64,000 nucleotides of DNA, taken from positions 1 through 64,000 of the forward strand of contig CAYGDW010000007.1 in the NCBI GenBank assembly GCA_964348755.1, written 5' to 3'. Under the pieces are notes generated by a model, which was not told where the DNA came from, did not search any database, and was given only the letters and a program-made list of their open reading frames with translations. A program made the position numbers and the translations under genes. This document shows positions 26,618 to 35,690 of the stretch, piece after piece. Position 1 is the first letter of the stretch. Each line of letters starts with the position of its first letter. The DNA is from UBA7960 sp964348755 (GTDB lineage Bacteria; Bacteroidota; Bacteroidia; Bacteroidales; UBA7960).

Positions 26618-28564
26618 ATGAAAAAAATCGTTGCTGTTTTCGTGGCATGGCAGTTTTTGTGCGCAGCAGTTTCGGCCCAGGAAGTTCTCCTTCCGGTGCT
26701 GAGCAACCCGCAGAAAATAATGCATGAAAAGGGCGCTGTTGAAAAGTTGGCCCAGCCGGTTGTATTACAGCTACCCTTTCGCGAAGATTTTTCTTATGCT
26801 GGCCCTTACCCCGACCAAAGGCTATGGGCCGACAGTTTTGCATTTGTAAACAGTAGTTTTGGTCTTCATCCAAAAACGGTGGGAGTGGCTACATTCGATG
26901 CCCTCAACCAGCACGGACGCATTTATGAGGCCGCCAGTGAAAGCGCCTATCAATTTGTAGCCGATCACCTCAGTTCGCACCCCATTGCACTCGGCAGCCT
27001 TAACCCTGCCGATTCGGTATTGCTCACTTTTTATTATCAGCCTCAGGGTTTGGGTAGCCCACCACGGCAACGCGACTCGCTGGTGGTAGAATTTTTGAAA
27101 ACGCCTGGCTTCTTGATGCAAAATGAGGTGGGGCAAACAGTTTGGGTGCCCGATGTGTGGCAGTCGGTCTGGAGTGCCGAAGGCGAAACACTTTCCTCCT
27201 TTTCAGGAAATCAATTTCCTTATTTTAAACGGGCAGCTATTTTTATTACCGACCCGGTATTTTTTCGCAACGATTTTAGGTTCAGGTTTAAAAATTATTC
27301 GAGTTTCGCACTTCCAACGGCAAAAACCCCCGACAACATGGCGGGCAACAACAATATTTGGAACATTGACTATATTTTTCTTGACCGCAGTCGTAGTAAG
27401 CTTAGCACCACTTACTTCGATATTGCCTTTGCGGCCCCCGCCCCTTCCATTTTGCGAAACTACACGGCAATGCCTTGGTCGCACTACATTGCAAACCCGC
27501 CTTCGCAACTCAAAAGCAATTTTGAACTGAGCATAACCAACCTCGGAAGCATTGTTTATAATTACGTTTACCGTTACTTTATTCAGGACGAGCAGGGCAT
27601 AAACATTCGCACCTACTCGGGAGGCACCTGGAACATAGCCCCCTTCAGCCAGGACGGCTATCAAAACTATCAGCCACATTCCCGGCCCATAGTTATAAGC
27701 AATCCGTTGCCCACTGCCCCAGCACCTGAGCGCGCATTCAGAATTATACATGTTATTCGCGAGGGGTTGGCCGGAGACAACCTCCAGCGCAACGACACCA
27801 TTGTCTTCAGGCAAGTATTCAGCAATTTTTATGCATACGACGATGGGGTGCCCGAGAGTGGTTACGGCCTGGTAGGGAGAAATGCCAGAGGCGCATACCG
27901 GTTTGTGCTTAGCAGACCCGACACCCTCAAAGCCGTACAATTCTTTTTTAACCGAACCCTTAATGAAAGCAACATCAGGCAATTTAACCTTATGGTTTGG
28001 AGCAACCTTGACCCCGAGCAGATCATTTATGAGTCAAAAGCTCTTACTCCTGCCTTTGGGCCGGGACTAAACGGTTTTGCAACCTATACGCTCGATAATC
28101 CCTTGCCGGTTTCGGGAACCATTTTCGTAGGCTGGAAGCAAATTGCCGAAGGGTTTTTGAATATAGGCTATGATGCAAACAGCAATGCCGGCCAAAACAT
28201 TTTTTTTAATGTGGGCAACGAATGGATGCCTTCAATATTTCCAGGAGCCCTTATGATCAGGCCATTTTTCGGAATACCTGGCCAGGCCATGTCGGTAAAC
28301 GACACACAACCAAACAACCATTCAACAAGCATTTACCCCAACCCGCTCAGCGGAAACATTTTACAAATCAGGGTTGACGAAAACCAAATCAGCCCTATTG
28401 GGTTAATGATCGAAGTTTTTGACATGCATGGGCGCAGGGTCTTGTCAAAGGAGTTTTCAAATACCATCGACCTAAGTGGCCTGAGTAACGGAATTTATAT
28501 TTTGCGCCTAACACACCCGCAAAGTCACAGCAGTAATTCGAACCGTTTCATTATTGCCCGCTAA
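26618..28564 (+). CDS. secreted protein with T9SS type A sorting domain
   Basis: 648 residues. Signal peptide at 1-20 (MKKIVAVF... ending VSAQ). The C-terminal ~80 residues are a type A Por-secretion domain: SIYPNPLSG, then VFDMHGRRV, then DLSGLSNGIYILRL. This marks export by the type IX system and, usually, surface attachment. The middle is beta-rich without a recognised catalytic motif. The start at 26618 matches the signal peptide; the frame extends upstream to 26576 without adding a signal. It lies 60 bases after the PASTA gene and 11 before the pseudouridine synthase gene. Confidence 0.88.
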   Translation: MKKIVAVFVAWQFLCAAVSAQEVLLPVLSNPQKIMHEKGAVEKLAQPVVLQLPFREDFSYAGPYPDQRLWADSFAFVNSSFGLHPKTVGVATFDALNQHGRIYEAASESAYQFVADHLSSHPIALGSLNPADSVLLTFYYQPQGLGSPPRQRDSLVVEFLKTPGFLMQNEVGQTVWVPDVWQSVWSAEGETLSSFSGNQFPYFKRAAIFITDPVFFRNDFRFRFKNYSSFALPTAKTPDNMAGNNNIWNIDYIFLDRSRSKLSTTYFDIAFAAPAPSILRNYTAMPWSHYIANPPSQLKSNFELSITNLGSIVYNYVYRYFIQDEQGINIRTYSGGTWNIAPFSQDGYQNYQPHSRPIVISNPLPTAPAPERAFRIIHVIREGLAGDNLQRNDTIVFRQVFSNFYAYDDGVPESGYGLVGRNARGAYRFVLSRPDTLKAVQFFFNRTLNESNIRQFNLMVWSNLDPEQIIYESKALTPAFGPGLNGFATYTLDNPLPVSGTIFVGWKQIAEGFLNIGYDANSNAGQNIFFNVGNEWMPSIFPGALMIRPFFGIPGQAMSVNDTQPNNHSTSIYPNPLSGNILQIRVDENQISPIGLMIEVFDMHGRRVLSKEFSNTIDLSGLSNGIYILRLTHPQSHSSNSNRFIIAR

Positions 28565-28575
28565 AATTATTTCTG

Positions 28576-29700
28576 ATGATTGATGATAAAGACCTTCCGG
28601 CAGAAGAAAGCCCGGAGGAGGAAAGCGAGGAGCAGGAGCTTTTTGAGCACCACCGTTTTGTAGTTGACCGTGGGCAGGGATTGCTTCGCATCGACAAATA
28701 TGTTACAGCCCGTATTGAAAATGCAAGCCGCAACAAGGTACAGGTAGCAGCAAGGGCCGGTAACATTCTGGCAAACGAGCAGCCTGTTAAGCCAAATTAC
28801 AAGGTAAAGCCAGGCGATGTAATAAGCATTATTATGGCTTACCCGCCACGCGAAATAGAGCTTATTCCGCAGAATATACCTATCAATGTTCTTTATGAAG
28901 ACGATGATTTAATTGTTATAAACAAGGAGGCAGGGCTGGTGGTGCATCCCGGGTATGGTAATTATACCGGCACATTGGTAAATGCGCTTGTTTACCGGTT
29001 TGGCAACCTTCCGCGGCAAAACAACGAAGATATAAAACCTGGTTTGGTGCACCGCCTCGATAAAAACACCTCGGGCATCATGATCGTAGCCAAAACAGAG
29101 TTAGCCCAAACCAGGCTTGCAAAGATATTTTTCGACCGCAAAATTGAACGCATCTACCACGCCCTGGTTTGGGGCGACCCGCCTGCCCAGGGAACCATTA
29201 CCGGCCATATTGGCCGCAGTTTGAAAAACCGAAAGGTAATGGATGTTTTCCCAAATGGAGAATTTGGTAAACCGGCTGTAACCCACTACCGGGCGCTCGA
29301 ACGCTTCGGATACGTAACGCTGGTTGAATGTAAACTCGAAACCGGCCGTACCCACCAAATCCGAGCTCACCTTCAGCATATTGGCCATCCATTGTTTAAC
29401 GACGAAACATACGGAGGCGACAAAATACTGAAAGGAACTACATTTACAAAATACAAGCAGTTTGTTAGCAATTGCTTTGCAATAATATCACGCCATGCCT
29501 TGCATGCCAAAACCTTAGGCTTCAAACACCCCATTACCGGGAAGCCAATGTTTTTCGACTCGGCCGTTCCGGATGATATGCAACAAGTAATTGAAAAATG
29601 GCGAAACTATGCCATACACCGCCGCCTCGAAGAGGAAGAAAGCGGAGTAGATGAAACAGTGCCAGAAAAACCTAACAAAACCGACAATTTGAAACAATAA
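28576..29700 (+). CDS. RluA family pseudouridine synthase (RluD-like)
   Basis: Isomerises specific uridines to pseudouridine in rRNA. 374 residues: an acidic N-terminal tail (1-30, rich in Glu), an S4 RNA-binding domain (~35-95, LLRIDKYV...SRNKVQ), and the catalytic domain with HRLDKNTSG; the nucleophile is D162. RTHQIRAHL is also present. Length and S4 domain fit RluD (23S helix 69) best, but specificity is inferred. It starts 11 bases after the T9SS cargo gene. Confidence 0.92.
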   Translation: MIDDKDLPAEESPEEESEEQELFEHHRFVVDRGQGLLRIDKYVTARIENASRNKVQVAARAGNILANEQPVKPNYKVKPGDVISIIMAYPPREIELIPQNIPINVLYEDDDLIVINKEAGLVVHPGYGNYTGTLVNALVYRFGNLPRQNNEDIKPGLVHRLDKNTSGIMIVAKTELAQTRLAKIFFDRKIERIYHALVWGDPPAQGTITGHIGRSLKNRKVMDVFPNGEFGKPAVTHYRALERFGYVTLVECKLETGRTHQIRAHLQHIGHPLFNDETYGGDKILKGTTFTKYKQFVSNCFAIISRHALHAKTLGFKHPITGKPMFFDSAVPDDMQQVIEKWRNYAIHRRLEEEESGVDETVPEKPNKTDNLKQ

Positions 29701-29701
29701 G

Positions 29702-29736
29702 ACGCCGGAAAAATGCCGTCGTTTTTTTCTTTTTCA
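29702..29736 (+). terminator. hairpin terminator after the pseudouridine synthase gene
   Basis: ACGCCGG and CCGTCGT (one mismatch) flank an A-rich loop and lead into seven T, immediately after the stop codon at 29700. It runs to the end of the convergent TonB receptor gene. Confidence 0.6.
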
Positions 29737-32166
29737 GAATCGCAGGTTTATGCCCGCCATAAAATGCCTTCCGGCCTGCGGAAAATACCCATCCTCAATT
29801 GCAATAAGGCCCTGATCGCCAACCACGCCCTTATATACCCAGGCATTGGTTACATACATTTCATTAAATATGTTGTTTACCTGCAATACAAGCTCAACCT
29901 CTCTGAACAATCCCGGACGAAGCACATAGTTAATGCGAATGTCATTTACCAAATAGCCTTTCAGCATTCTTTCGGTGCTCATTGTATTGTCAATATATTG
30001 TCTTCCTACGTGCTTGCTGCTCAAACTCACAAACAAATTGGTTAAAGGCTCAAATGTAAAAATGCTTGCAGCCACTACCGAGGGCGAAAAGGCTATGTCG
30101 GTATTGCGGTATTGGCGTACATCAGTTCCGGTTTGGTTCCAGTTATTGTCATAAGCATCTGAGTGCTCTACAAACAGGTCGATTTTGTTTCGGCTAAATG
30201 TAGCATTGCCCTGCCAGTGCAATTTTTCGGTTATTAAAATGCCTCCCTCCAGCTCAATACCTGCCCTATAGCTTTGGTCAATGTTGGCGCGCGAAAACCC
30301 GCCCACATCATTTATCTGGCCTGTCAGAATCAACTGGTCCTTGTAATTCATAAAGTACAGATTGGCACCAAACTTTGCACGTTTGCCTTTATGGCGGTAT
30401 CCCAGTTCCAGATTTTGCATTCTTTCGGGTTTCGGCCGGCTGCCGGGCGAAGACTCGGTAAAGTCGCGTCTTACAGGCTCACGGTTGCCAATGCCAGCGA
30501 AGGCATAAATAGTACCTGTTGGGCTAACAGTCCAGTTTAATCCGGCCTTAGGATTAAAAAAATGGTATGTAACCTGCTGGTCAAGTTTAACCACTTCGCC
30601 AAGCACCCAGGCTGGGCCTTCAAAAGTATAGTCAACGCGGCGATACTGAAGGTCGGCAAACAGGTTCAGGCCCGAAACCAATTCAAAATTCACTTTTGCA
30701 AATGTATTGAAGTCGTTTTTTATAGCCTCATTATCATAGTACCGGTGTCTGATATTGGCATGCTGCGCAAAACTGGCCCAGATAATTTCTCCGAAATGAT
30801 CGCCATAATAAGCGTTAAACCCACCTCCGAGGGTTAACGAAAGTGCCGAGAACGAGTTATAATTGAACGAATATATCATGCCTGCAAAGTCATTGTCGAG
30901 CCAACGCCTTCGAATCAGATCGCTGCGGCTTATTGTCTGCCCTCCAATTACCACATTTGGCAGGTTGTAGCGGCTGAAGCGTTCGTTTTGCCTGTATTGC
31001 TCATAGTAGCCCCTGCCTTTGGTGTAATGCAGCGAAAGGTTTGCAGTAAGGCCGTGAGTAAAAGCATGCGAAATGTGCAGCTGAAAGTGATCCTGCTGAT
31101 AATTGTCTGTTTCATTATCATAAAATTGCTCATTTCCCTGGTTGTCGGTAAACCGCCCTGCAGGGTTAAAGGTGCGGTTAGTTTCGAGCAGGTGGCCGGG
31201 CACTCCGTACCATGCCTGGTAGGTTTTTTCCTTTCCTGAAAAAGAAATCGCCTTTATTACCGTTTTTTTGCCGAAATATCCGCCAGAGAGGTAAAATGAA
31301 CTCAGGTCGGAGGTTGCCCTGTCCACATAGCCATCTGAGGTTATTTTCGAGAGCCTTCCATCGAAGGCCCATTTGCCATTGAGCAGCCCTGTGCCAAAGC
31401 TGGCCGTGTTTTTAAAAGTGTTGAACGACCCGAATGAACTTTCGATTTCAGCATATTGGGTTTGGCGCAAGCCTGTTGTCTGCAGGCTTATGGTTGCTCC
31501 GAATGCACCTGCACCATGGGTGCTCAGGCCTACTCCGCGCTGCACCTGCATATTATTGACCGAACTTACAATATCGGGTGTGTTAACCCACCATACTCCA
31601 TGCGATTCGGGGTCATTCAGCGGAATCCCGTTTAGGGTTATGTTAATGCGGGTATCATCGCTTCCGCGAACCTTCATCCAGGTATAACCCACTCCGGCAC
31701 CGGCATCGGAACTGACAATTACCGAGGGTGTGAGACTGATTAAAAATGGCAGATCCTGCCCAAGGTTACGTTTCGACAGTTCTTCGTCCGAAATATTGGT
31801 AAATGTAGCAGGTGTGCGGCCATCGGCCCGCAAACCCACCACAACCACTTCGCTGGCAAGAGTGGCAGTGCGCTCCATACCAATCTCAACGGGCCCCGAA
31901 TGCGGCAACTCAACACTGAGTTCGATAGGCTCATATCCCAAATAGCTTACCTGAAGGGTAGCCTTTCCGGCGGCGATGTTGTCGAGTGTAAACCTACCCT
32001 GTGCATTGGCAAAAACACCTTTAAAAGTGCCCTTTAAAACAATGTTGGCCCCGGGCAGGGGCGTTTGGTCGGCCAGGTCAAAAATACGCCCTTCAAGCCG
32101 ATGCTGGGCATAGCCAATCAATGGCAAAAACAGGCCTAAAGCCATTGCCAGAAATTTTTTTCTCAT
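29734..32166 (-). CDS. TonB-dependent receptor under TPP riboswitch control (putative thiamine transporter)
   Basis: 810-residue outer-membrane receptor. Signal peptide 1-20 (ending GYAQ); a carboxypeptidase-regulatory-like beta-sandwich domain (~22-105); a plug domain (~115-230, with MKVRGSDDTRINITLNGIPL); then a 22-strand barrel ending in an aromatic residue (NLRF). A TPP riboswitch lies directly upstream, so the receptor most likely imports thiamine, its phosphates or a precursor across the outer membrane. No PnuT or thiamine kinase gene is next to it, unlike the Bacteroides thiamine locus. The frame extends to 32271 but that extension overlaps the riboswitch, so the ATG at 32166 is used. 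Confidence 0.9.
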   Translation of the reverse strand: MRKKFLAMALGLFLPLIGYAQHRLEGRIFDLADQTPLPGANIVLKGTFKGVFANAQGRFTLDNIAAGKATLQVSYLGYEPIELSVELPHSGPVEIGMERTATLASEVVVVGLRADGRTPATFTNISDEELSKRNLGQDLPFLISLTPSVIVSSDAGAGVGYTWMKVRGSDDTRINITLNGIPLNDPESHGVWWVNTPDIVSSVNNMQVQRGVGLSTHGAGAFGATISLQTTGLRQTQYAEIESSFGSFNTFKNTASFGTGLLNGKWAFDGRLSKITSDGYVDRATSDLSSFYLSGGYFGKKTVIKAISFSGKEKTYQAWYGVPGHLLETNRTFNPAGRFTDNQGNEQFYDNETDNYQQDHFQLHISHAFTHGLTANLSLHYTKGRGYYEQYRQNERFSRYNLPNVVIGGQTISRSDLIRRRWLDNDFAGMIYSFNYNSFSALSLTLGGGFNAYYGDHFGEIIWASFAQHANIRHRYYDNEAIKNDFNTFAKVNFELVSGLNLFADLQYRRVDYTFEGPAWVLGEVVKLDQQVTYHFFNPKAGLNWTVSPTGTIYAFAGIGNREPVRRDFTESSPGSRPKPERMQNLELGYRHKGKRAKFGANLYFMNYKDQLILTGQINDVGGFSRANIDQSYRAGIELEGGILITEKLHWQGNATFSRNKIDLFVEHSDAYDNNWNQTGTDVRQYRNTDIAFSPSVVAASIFTFEPLTNLFVSLSSKHVGRQYIDNTMSTERMLKGYLVNDIRINYVLRPGLFREVELVLQVNNIFNEMYVTNAWVYKGVVGDQGLIAIEDGYFPQAGRHFMAGINLRF

Positions 32167-32227
32167 TTTACAATTTATTTTTCTGTTAAACATTGAGCGG
32201 AAAATAGAGGCAAAAGCCCGCTCTTTG

Positions 32228-32315
32228 TTTACATCCCTTCCCTTCGCCGGCATTACCCGTAGCAGGTTCAATGGGTATGATCTCAGCCCGTCGTTTTGGG
32301 CACCCCTATTCTATG
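32228..32315 (-). promoter_or_regulatory. TPP (THI-box) riboswitch
   Basis: Read on the minus strand: GGGGTGCCC (32306 downward), CTGAGAT (32286-32280), then GAACCTG and GGGTAATGCCGGCGAAGGGA, the conserved segments of the thiamine pyrophosphate aptamer in the right order and spacing. It sits about 60 bases before the TonB receptor ATG. In this class TPP binding turns the gene off. I see no obvious U-tailed terminator after it, so control is more likely at translation initiation. Confidence 0.95.
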
Positions 32316-32325
32316 AAAAGCATGA

Positions 32326-32356
32326 CAAAGCTAACAAATAAACCTCAAACTGGCAA
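32326..32356 (-). promoter_or_regulatory. promoter of the TPP-riboswitch transcript
   Basis: On the minus strand, TTG (32356-32354), 20 bases of spacing, then TAGCTTTG (32333-32326), an exact Bacteroidota -33/-7 pair. Transcription would start about 32319, just ahead of the aptamer. Confidence 0.7.
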
Positions 32357-32548
32357 CCATTTTTTTTAAACCAGATAGTACATACATAATAAATTAGGCC
32401 ATGCAAACATAAATTCATTATTTTGCAAAAAAATCAACCATGAAACGAGCATGATTCGTAAAACACAAACAAGGATGAACCGAAGTTCAGCGAAGCAAAA
32501 ATTCTTCATGCGAGTTCCATCCGACCTTAATTTAAAAATTATTTACGG

Positions 32549-32968
32549 ATGAAAATTATTATTATTAACGGGCCAAACCTGAACCTTTTAGGAGTTAGAG
32601 AAACCTCGGTTTATGGTAATGAATTTTTTTTAGACTACCTCAATAAGCTAAAGTCAATGTTCCCGGAATTTCAAATCGATTATTTTCAAAGTAATATTGA
32701 GGGCGAGCTAATCAATAAGGTTCATGAGACCGGCTTTTCTTACGATGGCATAATTCTGAACGCCGGAGGTTACACACATACAAGTGTTGCGCTGGCTGAT
32801 GCCATTGCTGCCATAAAAGCTCCGGTAGTGGAGGTGCATATCTCGAATATTTTTGCCCGCGAAGATTTCAGGCACCGTTCAATCATTGGCCCACATTGTG
32901 CTGGCTGCATATCGGGTTTTGGCCTGGGTAGTTACCAGTTGGCCATTCAAAGCTTTATGAAGCTTTAA
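32549..32968 (+). CDS. aroQ: type II 3-dehydroquinate dehydratase
   Basis: Third step of the shikimate pathway, dehydroquinate to dehydroshikimate. 139 residues, typical of the small dodecameric type II enzyme. Motifs: IINGPNLNLLGVRE at the start, the catalytic-loop Tyr in TSVYG, NAGGYTHTSVALADA, and EVHISNIFAREDFRHRS containing the catalytic His. It overlaps the convergent glycosyltransferase gene by four bases. The ~230 bases upstream to the TPP promoter hold nothing I recognise. Confidence 0.95.
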   Translation: MKIIIINGPNLNLLGVRETSVYGNEFFLDYLNKLKSMFPEFQIDYFQSNIEGELINKVHETGFSYDGIILNAGGYTHTSVALADAIAAIKAPVVEVHISNIFAREDFRHRSIIGPHCAGCISGFGLGSYQLAIQSFMKL

Positions 32969-34005
32969 TTTTTTTGTTTTTCACTGCGTCGTCCAAAGAT
33001 TAGGTCGCTGAAGTACTTTTTTTGCATAAGAAAGTGTGCAAAAACGATGCTTCCTTTGTACATACCGGGGTGTATTTTTTTCGAAACGCCTTTCGATTGC
33101 TTGCATAAGTACCCAAAAGATTTTTGGAAGGCCAGGTGGGCTTTAAAAACGGCCAGGGCATCGCCCTTATTTCCTCCGGCCAAAAACACCAGGGCTGCCA
33201 ACGTATCGAGAAAAAGGCGCAAGGGCAACAGTATAAGAAAATACCTTGCAGGCATATTTTTGGCAAGCAGCCACAAACTGTTACGAAAATTAAGGAAGGT
33301 TTTGAAAGGACTTGATTTTGGCAGGGTACCTCCCCCGACATGAAAAACCTTTGAATGTGGCACCACAGCTATTTTAAACCCCAGGTTTTGCAAGCGCCAG
33401 CACAGGTCAATTTCTTCCATGTGTGCAAAAAACCGCTCATCGAAGCCCCCTGCTTCCCAAAAGGCTTTGGCCCTGACAAACAGGCAGGCTCCAGTTGCCC
33501 AAAATACATTTACCGGATTGTTGTACTGCCCAAAGTCAGTTTCGAGGGTTTGAAATATGCGGCCCCGGCAAAACGGATAGGCCAGCAAATCGATAAATCC
33601 GCCTGAAGCGCCGGCATACTCAAACATCGATGGCTGGTTCCACGACAGAATTTTGGGCTGAGCCGCAGCCACCTCAGAATGAGCCTCAAGGTATTCAATC
33701 ACAGGTTCTATCCAACCTTGCCCCACTTCAATGTCTGAATTAAGAAGTACATAATAACTGGCTTCAATAAATTTCAGAGCGGCATTGTACCCACCTGCAT
33801 AGCCAAGGTTTTCTTTAAGCAAAACAAGCTCAAGTTCAGGGTATTTACTCCTCAGGAAAGAAACCGAACCATCGGTTGAGGCATTGTCGGCTATTACAAT
33901 ATTTGCCCATTGGGGTTTGCTTGCAATAACCGAAGGCAGAAACTTTTCCAGAAAACTTTTTCCGTTCCAGTTTAGAATAACCACCGCCACCCTTTGAAAT
34001 GCCAT
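32965..34005 (-). CDS. family 2 glycosyltransferase
   Basis: 346-residue GT-A enzyme. Motifs: VVILNWNGKSFLEKFL at the start, ADNASTDGSV, LLNSDIEV (DXD-like), and WATGACLFVRAKAFWEAGGFDERFFAHMEEIDLCWRL, typical of rhamnosyl- or related transferases acting on lipid-linked or surface polysaccharide. A hydrophobic segment near residues 245-275 suggests membrane association. Donor and acceptor are unknown. The frame allows an ATG at 34017; 34005 matches the usual family start. The last four bases overlap aroQ. Confidence 0.88.
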   Translation of the reverse strand: MAFQRVAVVILNWNGKSFLEKFLPSVIASKPQWANIVIADNASTDGSVSFLRSKYPELELVLLKENLGYAGGYNAALKFIEASYYVLLNSDIEVGQGWIEPVIEYLEAHSEVAAAQPKILSWNQPSMFEYAGASGGFIDLLAYPFCRGRIFQTLETDFGQYNNPVNVFWATGACLFVRAKAFWEAGGFDERFFAHMEEIDLCWRLQNLGFKIAVVPHSKVFHVGGGTLPKSSPFKTFLNFRNSLWLLAKNMPARYFLILLPLRLFLDTLAALVFLAGGNKGDALAVFKAHLAFQKSFGYLCKQSKGVSKKIHPGMYKGSIVFAHFLMQKKYFSDLIFGRRSEKQKN

Positions 34006-34090
34006 ATCTTCAATCAAATAATACCCTAACTAATTCATCCACAAACCCCTGTAAAATTAAGGTTTTTATACAGCAGGCAACACAGAAAAT

Positions 34091-34123
34091 TTTGTTCAGG
34101 CAAAGAAAATTTTTGTACTTTTG
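34091..34123 (+). promoter_or_regulatory. promoter of tRNA-Ser
   Basis: TTTG (34091-34094), 21-base spacing, TACTTTTG (34116-34123). Both boxes match the Bacteroidota consensus exactly. The tRNA begins five bases later, so there is almost no 5' leader. Confidence 0.75.
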
Positions 34124-34127
34124 CCGC

Positions 34128-34215
<88 letters not shown>

Positions 34216-34218
34216 AAC

Positions 34219-34248
34219 AAAGGCCTTGCACAGCAGTGCAGGGCTTTT
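34219..34248 (+). terminator. terminator after tRNA-Ser
   Basis: AAGGCCTTGCAC (34220-34231) pairs imperfectly with GTGCAGGGCTT (34236-34246) around AGCA, with a T-stretch at the end. Confidence 0.65.
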
Positions 34249-34257
34249 GTATTTAAC

Positions 34258-34283
34258 AAAAAAGCCACTTTCGTGGCCTTTTT
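34258..34283 (-). terminator. bidirectional terminator between tRNA-Ser and the phosphofructokinase gene
   Basis: GCCAC (34264-34268), loop TTTC, GTGGC (34273-34277), flanked by six A and five T. It lies 12 bases past the stop of the minus-strand phosphofructokinase gene and can also back up the tRNA terminator. Confidence 0.75.
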
Positions 34284-34295
34284 GTTGTGTAAATG

Positions 34296-35486
34296 CTAAA
34301 TTAGAAACAGAGGTTTATCAATAAATGATTCGTAAATTGGTCGGAGGCGGTCGGTATTATAATGCTTTGCCACATCGACCAGTTTTTTTGAACTGGTAAC
34401 AATATCTACAGGCATATTATCGTACCTGCCGTTTTTAAGGATAATAAGCCTGCCGTGAATTCCTTTTAGTATAAGATCGAGGGCAAGGTTTCCGTAGGCC
34501 ATAGGCACAATGCTGTCGATGGCATCGGGATCGCCCGAACGCACCAGATAGCCAAGGTGCTGGTTAATGGTTTCAATTCGCCGGCCATTATTAAACTGGG
34601 GGCTTAGTTCCTTTATTTTGGCCGACACGGCATCGCCAATACCTCCCAGTTTGGCATGCCCGAACATGTCGCGCTCAAGGTTAGAGAACATCATATCAAT
34701 GCCTTCAAATGAAGCCCCTTCAGATACCAACACCACAGAGTATTTGCTTGGGTGCTTTTTACGATCCTGCACAAGTAATTCGGTAAGGTGCTCTATTTTA
34801 AATTTGTATTCGGGTATTACGCAGCGGTTTGCTGCGCCTGCCATGGTAGGCAGCAGGGCAGTAAATCCGGCATAGCGGCCAAAAACATCTATTACCAAAA
34901 TGCGTTCGTGCGAGCCGGCCGAGGTCCGCAAAAGGTTGGTCATGTGTATGGTGCGGGTTACACAGGTACTGAAACCTATACAATAATCGGTACCCGGAAC
35001 GTCGTTGTCCATGGTTTTAGGAATGGCCACCAGCTTAACCCCTTCCTGGTACAAGCGCACGGAGTAGCTCAGGGTGTCGTCGCCACCTATGGGAATTAAA
35101 AAATCGATGCCAAGAAAATCGAGATTTTTAAGCACTTCCGGAGTGAGGTCGTTAATCTCAGCATTGTATTTATCTTTAAAAGCATCTGGCACATGCTTTA
35201 GGGGGACGTGGCTGGGGCGGGTACGCGAGCTGTGCAGAAAGGTACCTCCGGTTCGCCCGGCCCGGTTTACAATGTCTTCGGTCAGCTCAAGATAGTTTTC
35301 GCTGTTATCTGCTTTCTTGTCGCGAATCACTTCCATGATTCCGGCCCAGCCCCTGCGAATTCCAATTACCCGGTAGCCTTCACGAAGGGCACGGATGGTT
35401 ACGGCCCTGATAGCGGGGTTAAGGCCGGGCACATCGCCACCGCCTGTCAAAATACCAATGGTTCCTTTAATTTTGGGTGTTGTCAT
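34296..35486 (-). CDS. 6-phosphofructokinase family enzyme with pyrophosphate-type active site
   Basis: Phosphorylates fructose 6-phosphate in glycolysis. 396 residues, longer than E. coli PfkA. The N-terminal GILTGGGDVPGLNPA and the MDND active-site motif are clear. Two residues that distinguish the phosphoryl donor read as in pyrophosphate-dependent enzymes: GGDD (D137, where ATP enzymes have Gly) and PKT (K157, where ATP enzymes have Gly). I therefore predict a PPi-dependent, reversible enzyme, although automated annotation usually says ATP-dependent. Start chosen at the ATG at 35486; another lies at 35501. Confidence 0.9.
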   Translation of the reverse strand: MTTPKIKGTIGILTGGGDVPGLNPAIRAVTIRALREGYRVIGIRRGWAGIMEVIRDKKADNSENYLELTEDIVNRAGRTGGTFLHSSRTRPSHVPLKHVPDAFKDKYNAEINDLTPEVLKNLDFLGIDFLIPIGGDDTLSYSVRLYQEGVKLVAIPKTMDNDVPGTDYCIGFSTCVTRTIHMTNLLRTSAGSHERILVIDVFGRYAGFTALLPTMAGAANRCVIPEYKFKIEHLTELLVQDRKKHPSKYSVVLVSEGASFEGIDMMFSNLERDMFGHAKLGGIGDAVSAKIKELSPQFNNGRRIETINQHLGYLVRSGDPDAIDSIVPMAYGNLALDLILKGIHGRLIILKNGRYDNMPVDIVTSSKKLVDVAKHYNTDRLRPIYESFIDKPLFLI

Positions 35487-35632
35487 TCTTCTGTTTCTCA
35501 ATATAGGTTAAAACTTGCAGCCGGATGCCTCCTGGAAAACACCTTTTGCACCAATTAAAGCATAAAATTATAAAAATCCTCTGCTTTGCCCAATGTTTTT
35601 TGTTTTTTGATTATCCAGGCGGTTTAAGTCCC

Positions 35633-35662
35633 TTGTAATTCAAAAGAAATTAAGTAGGTTTG
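35633..35662 (+). promoter_or_regulatory. promoter of the iron alcohol dehydrogenase gene
   Basis: TTG (35633-35635), 19-base spacing, TAGGTTTG (35655-35662), an exact -33/-7 match, 28 bases before the ATG at 35691. Confidence 0.7.
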
Positions 35663-35690
35663 CCAATACAACCTATATTTATGCAGACTT

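Noticed and set aside
32167..32271. 35-residue N-terminal extension of the TonB receptor
   Set aside because: It is encoded within the TPP riboswitch, and the signal peptide begins at 32166.
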